A DNA stretch of 64,000 bases from Acidobacteriota bacterium (GTDB taxonomy: Bacteria; Acidobacteriota; Terriglobia; Bryobacterales; Bryobacteraceae), in NCBI GenBank assembly GCA_018268935.1, contig JAFDVS010000026.1, positions 1 to 64,000 on the forward strand, in the 5' to 3' direction. The stretch's first letter is position 1. The number at the start of each line of letters is the position of its first letter. Below are positions 61,204-64,000 of this stretch, one piece after another. A program made the position numbers and the translations under genes. Below the pieces are notes generated by a model. The model made no database searches and was not told where the DNA came from. It saw nothing but the letters and a program-made list of their open reading frames with translations.

Positions 61204-63054
61204 CTACTTCGCGCAGGCCAAAGCCTGCATTGGATCCAAACGGCAGATCCAGTTATACAACTGTTGCTTCTTCTCGTTGTCCCCGTCCAATGAGCGATAG
61301 TAGAGGGCCAGCGTGTGCGCCACCATGTCCGCCGGTTCCCAATCCTCCAACCGGCGCTTTTCGATCTCGCCTGTCAGTTCTTCCAGAATGGGGCGAGCAA
61401 TCTGCTGCCTACCCAACGCCAGGCAAACCTGCGCCAATTGCATCTTGCGTTGGAATTTCCCCCGGCCGCTGCGCTCCTGCAGCATCTCCCGCATCAGTAT
61501 CTGAATGGCTTCTTCCTTGTCTCCGTTCGTCGCTGCCTGCATTGCCAGCTCGAAGGCATCGGGTGGCCGCTCGGCTTCCGGCGTAGACTCCGTTGCTTCA
61601 TACCGGAATGCCGGCATTGGTTCCGGCTCCGGCTCGTAGTAGCTCTGTGTCTCCTCCTGGACAGGTTCCGGCTCCGGTGGCGGCGGAATGATGTTCTCCT
61701 TGATCCAATTCATCGTTTCCGCGTTCGCCACAGGCGTGTCATCCGTCAAGGTCATGTTGAGCAGATCCGGCATGTCCTGCAGAAGCGATTTTAGAGCCGA
61801 TTTGACCGCCGCGGAAGCAGCGCTGTAACCCTGGTAATCGAGCCCCTGTACGATGTAGCGCTGCAAATCCAGCCAAGCCCGGCCGGCTTTCGTTGCCATC
61901 GCATCCTCACCCTGGCGGAGCACATCTTCCCAATACCCCTCCATCGCGAGTTTCTTGATCTGTTGCCGCGTCTCTGTTGGCGGTGGGTCCAGCAGTGAGT
62001 AATCCGGCGACGAACCGGACGCCCGCAACTCGCCCCACCGGTACCCTCGCAACATTAGATAAGAAGAGGGGTTAGAAAGGTCCTGTGATCGGATCCAAGA
62101 GGCCACGGCGGCCAGCCGGTCTGCCGCATCGTCGAAATCCTGCGGCTCGATTCCGGTAACCGCCCGCCTTCTTGCCGCCGGCTTCCGCGCCACCGGCGCC
62201 CGCTCCACATATTCTTCCGCGCCCGCATCGCCCGATGCTTCCTCGGAGGGTTGCTCTTCTTCAGGGGGAGGCGCGTCCTCGTCGGGTTCCAACAACCGCT
62301 TCTCATCGAGCAGCCGGTTCACCGAGAGCCGGATTTCCTGGATTGTTCCCCCAAGTTTGGAAAAAGAAGGGGGCTCATCCTGGAACTTCTGCTCACACAC
62401 TACTGACAACTCATCGAGCGTTGCTGTAATACTGTCCAGCAGTGCAAGCAGATCTACCACATACTGCTTCGACGTCTTGGCGAACCCATTCTCAAAGGCA
62501 TCCAGGGTAACCTTGCCGTCTTCAACGGCGCGCCGGATCTCCTCGCGCTTTTTCTCGACGTCGTCGCCGTATTCATCTTCGCCCGGCATCTTGCCGAGCC
62601 GCTGGGCCTCGTGATACTGCAGGTAGCTGTGCTGTCCCTTGGTAATCGGGACCTGCTTTAGCGGAATGTCCAGATACGCTCCGCCCAGCCAGTCCAGCGG
62701 AGCCAGGCGCAACCCGGGATCACCATCCTCCAGCTCAGGATAGACCGTATCCCACTGCGTTTCGATCAGCCCCTTGAGAGCCAGCAACCCCTTGTGGAAG
62801 CCCTCGAACTGCTCGCGGTAGATGTAGGCCTCAATCAGCCAGACCACTACCTGCAGATCTTTCGACTTCTTGAGAAGAATATCCTCAGCCTGGCGGATGA
62901 CAACCTTGTAATCCACCCCTGCCGATTCGGCCAGCCAGTCCTCGTTCGGACGGCGGGCTTCTTTCAACTTGTCAAAGGCCGGATTGTAGCGGATATTCTC
63001 GCCGCTCGGGTTCGGGCCAGGAATCGGACTGAGAAGTTCTTCGAGCGTGGCCAT
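61204..63054 (-). CDS. tssA: Type VI secretion protein TssA
   Basis: 616 residues. The ImpA N-terminal domain is visible in LLSPIPGPNPSGENIRYNPAFDKLKEARR. A long Glu/Pro-rich linker (PPPPEPEPVQEETQ, about 475-520) separates it from a helical C-terminal part with a repeat-like LERLEDWEPADMVAHTLAL stretch. TssA organises the baseplate and sheath and caps the growing tail. It follows tagJ by 40 bases. The exact TssA class (short, long or VasJ-like) is not clear. Confidence 0.93.
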   Translation of the reverse strand: MATLEELLSPIPGPNPSGENIRYNPAFDKLKEARRPNEDWLAESAGVDYKVVIRQAEDILLKKSKDLQVVVWLIEAYIYREQFEGFHKGLLALKGLIETQWDTVYPELEDGDPGLRLAPLDWLGGAYLDIPLKQVPITKGQHSYLQYHEAQRLGKMPGEDEYGDDVEKKREEIRRAVEDGKVTLDAFENGFAKTSKQYVVDLLALLDSITATLDELSVVCEQKFQDEPPSFSKLGGTIQEIRLSVNRLLDEKRLLEPDEDAPPPEEEQPSEEASGDAGAEEYVERAPVARKPAARRRAVTGIEPQDFDDAADRLAAVASWIRSQDLSNPSSYLMLRGYRWGELRASGSSPDYSLLDPPPTETRQQIKKLAMEGYWEDVLRQGEDAMATKAGRAWLDLQRYIVQGLDYQGYSAASAAVKSALKSLLQDMPDLLNMTLTDDTPVANAETMNWIKENIIPPPPEPEPVQEETQSYYEPEPEPMPAFRYEATESTPEAERPPDAFELAMQAATNGDKEEAIQILMREMLQERSGRGKFQRKMQLAQVCLALGRQQIARPILEELTGEIEKRRLEDWEPADMVAHTLALYYRSLDGDNEKKQQLYNWICRLDPMQALACAK

Positions 63055-63094
63055 GCGGTACGTTCCGAGCGGTCAGAATAGCACGAACCGGAGG

Positions 63095-63811
63095 CTATTC
63101 CGCGACGGCTTCCTCCGTTGTTGCAAACTCGATCTTGCGGATTTCGAGCAGTGGGATTTCCTCGTCATCCATCAGAAATGTCTTCTGGCCGAAAGGCACG
63201 GGCTCGCCGTCGCGCTCTTCCCAAACTGTCATCCGGCCCAACCGCACGTTGTCGTCCGCGTTCTGGAAGGAGAACGGGCACAATACCGGCAACAGGCATT
63301 CTCCCAACTCCGTCTGGTTGAAATCCGGACCTGTGTGGATCATCACTGGAGCCCACAGCATATCCCGCAGCCGCTTGGGAGGTTCGATCTCAATCGACTC
63401 GATGTGCGCCAACGGAATCCACAAGTAGGCCCCCGCTGTGTACACTTCCAACCGCGATCCAATGCGGGGGTCCGCATCTTCGAGGCTCTCGAAAGGCGTC
63501 CCGTTCAAGTTCCCCTTCTTGGAAGGAATCGCCGGCACGGATGGAAACTCCCGTTTTTCGAAAATCTCCCGCCGCGTCCGTTCCGAGTGCATGCACGCCT
63601 CATACAGAAGCGCGCCCATCCCCGATTTCTGATTCTCCTTCGCCAGCACTTCCAGGTGCTTTCTAGCCCTGTCGAAGTCGCCAGTGAAGCAAAGCAACTC
63701 AAACAAAAAAGTGCGACGCTGAGCGTCGGTTGGGTTGTCCCGCAACTCGGCACTCAGCGCCTGCACAGCTTCGTTCAGTTTGCCAGCTTTGTACAGTTCT
63801 CTGGCATTCAT
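63095..63811 (-). CDS. tagJ: TagJ/ImpE-family T6SS accessory protein
   Basis: 238 residues. A TPR-like N terminus (MNARELYKAGKLNEAVQALSAELRDNP) is followed by an ImpE/SciE beta-rich domain (SRLEVYTAGAYLWIPLAHIESI, DMLWAPVMIHTGPDFNQ). In other systems TagJ (HsiE) binds TssB and helps ClpV recycle the sheath. Its position between hcp and tssA is usual for systems of this type. It starts eight bases after the hcp stop. Confidence 0.88.
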   Translation of the reverse strand: MNARELYKAGKLNEAVQALSAELRDNPTDAQRRTFLFELLCFTGDFDRARKHLEVLAKENQKSGMGALLYEACMHSERTRREIFEKREFPSVPAIPSKKGNLNGTPFESLEDADPRIGSRLEVYTAGAYLWIPLAHIESIEIEPPKRLRDMLWAPVMIHTGPDFNQTELGECLLPVLCPFSFQNADDNVRLGRMTVWEERDGEPVPFGQKTFLMDDEEIPLLEIRKIEFATTEEAVAE

Positions 63812-63818
63812 GGAAGCG

Positions 63819-64000
63819 TCAGACCTTCTTGTTCTCTTTGATGTTGTAGCCGGCCTTCACGGACGAATCGAGCGTGCCGTCCTGCTTCTGAGGCTTGTAG
63901 TCGAATTCAATCTTCGCGTAGTTCAGCGAGAACTGATCGGTCGGAACCACGTCACCGTGCGAAGAACCACCCACCTGATAGCTGGAAACCAGCACGTCGG
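63819..64000 (-). CDS. hcp: Type VI secretion tube protein Hcp (C-terminal part)
   Basis: Only the last 59 codons are in the window; the rest lies beyond 64000. The visible end has SSYQVGGSSHGDVVPTDQFS, the Hcp family pattern, followed by NYAKIEFDYKPQ, and closes with AGYNIKENKKV. Hcp rings form the inner tube that carries effectors. It is the first visible gene of the minus-strand T6SS run; tssB and tssC are probably upstream. Confidence 0.95.
   Translation of the reverse strand, partial: DVLVSSYQVGGSSHGDVVPTDQFSLNYAKIEFDYKPQKQDGTLDSSVKAGYNIKENKKV

Noticed and set aside
1..64000. CRISPR arrays, insertion sequences, prophage, origin of replication
   Set aside because: No spaced direct repeats, transposase motifs, phage gene block or DnaA-box cluster was seen.

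Overview
The window looks like a GC-rich, gene-dense piece of an Acidobacteriota chromosome, most likely from the Bryobacterales/Solibacter group. This is inferred from the mix of protein types, not from a marker gene: a secreted propeller protein with a Solibacter-type C-terminal domain, a PEP-CTERM protein, Ser/Thr kinases carrying TPR or TolB-like propellers, an X6-type ECF sigma factor, CXXCH-rich cytochromes with TPR tails, and a KDO pathway that implies a Gram-negative outer membrane. No intergenic stretch exceeds about 180 bases. I see no insertion sequence, prophage or CRISPR array.

Layout. 1-2018: end of a chemosensory locus (CheA-REC and a double CheW protein). 2019-2928: an Rpn/PD-(D/E)XK-type nuclease gene split over two frames. 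2955-9121: prolyl oligopeptidase, an Aas-like acyltransferase/acyl-ACP synthetase coupled to an Atg22-like MFS protein, and an ECF sigma factor. 9192-14117: a non-RD Ser/Thr kinase with repeats, a PEP-CTERM protein and a propeller protein. 14118-20068: PNPOx-like protein, phosphoglucomutase, an unknown protein, a heptaheme cytochrome with TPRs and a carboxypeptidase-regulatory lipoprotein. 20120-25970: a five-gene minus-strand unit (acyl-CoA synthetase, enoyl-CoA hydratase, a beta-lactamase/VanX fusion, a MarR regulator with four C-terminal cysteines, a MOSC protein). 26019-35456: glutathione peroxidase, a ThDP enzyme, a propeller kinase, an HPPD-like protein lacking its metal ligands, an unknown/DUF362 pair and a ScyD-like protein.

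35577-43362: housekeeping genes prmA, tRNA-Ser(CGA), an M16 peptidase, rlmN, a Clp-type AAA protein with only the second ATPase module, and the operon kdsB-pyrG-kdsA. 43415-53172: a small heptaheme cytochrome, an MFS/spermidine-synthase fusion, thiolase, small secreted proteins, thiD, arsM, an M19 dipeptidase, an FkbM methyltransferase and a frameshifted MFS gene. 53159-64000: one arm of a type VI secretion cluster on the minus strand (hcp, tagJ, tssA, tssE, tssF, tssG, tssH, vgrG); the sheath and membrane-complex genes must lie outside the window.

The most notable general signal is that at least nine genes that head a transcription unit have a -10-like hexamer ending 5-7 bases before the start codon and no Shine-Dalgarno sequence. 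This points to leaderless mRNAs, while other genes here have good ribosome binding sites. The best single-locus candidates for unusual biology are the Rpn gene with a second out-of-frame ORF, the beta-lactamase/VanX fusion operon, and the HPPD homologue with all three iron ligands replaced. I found no clear, wholly new multi-gene system.
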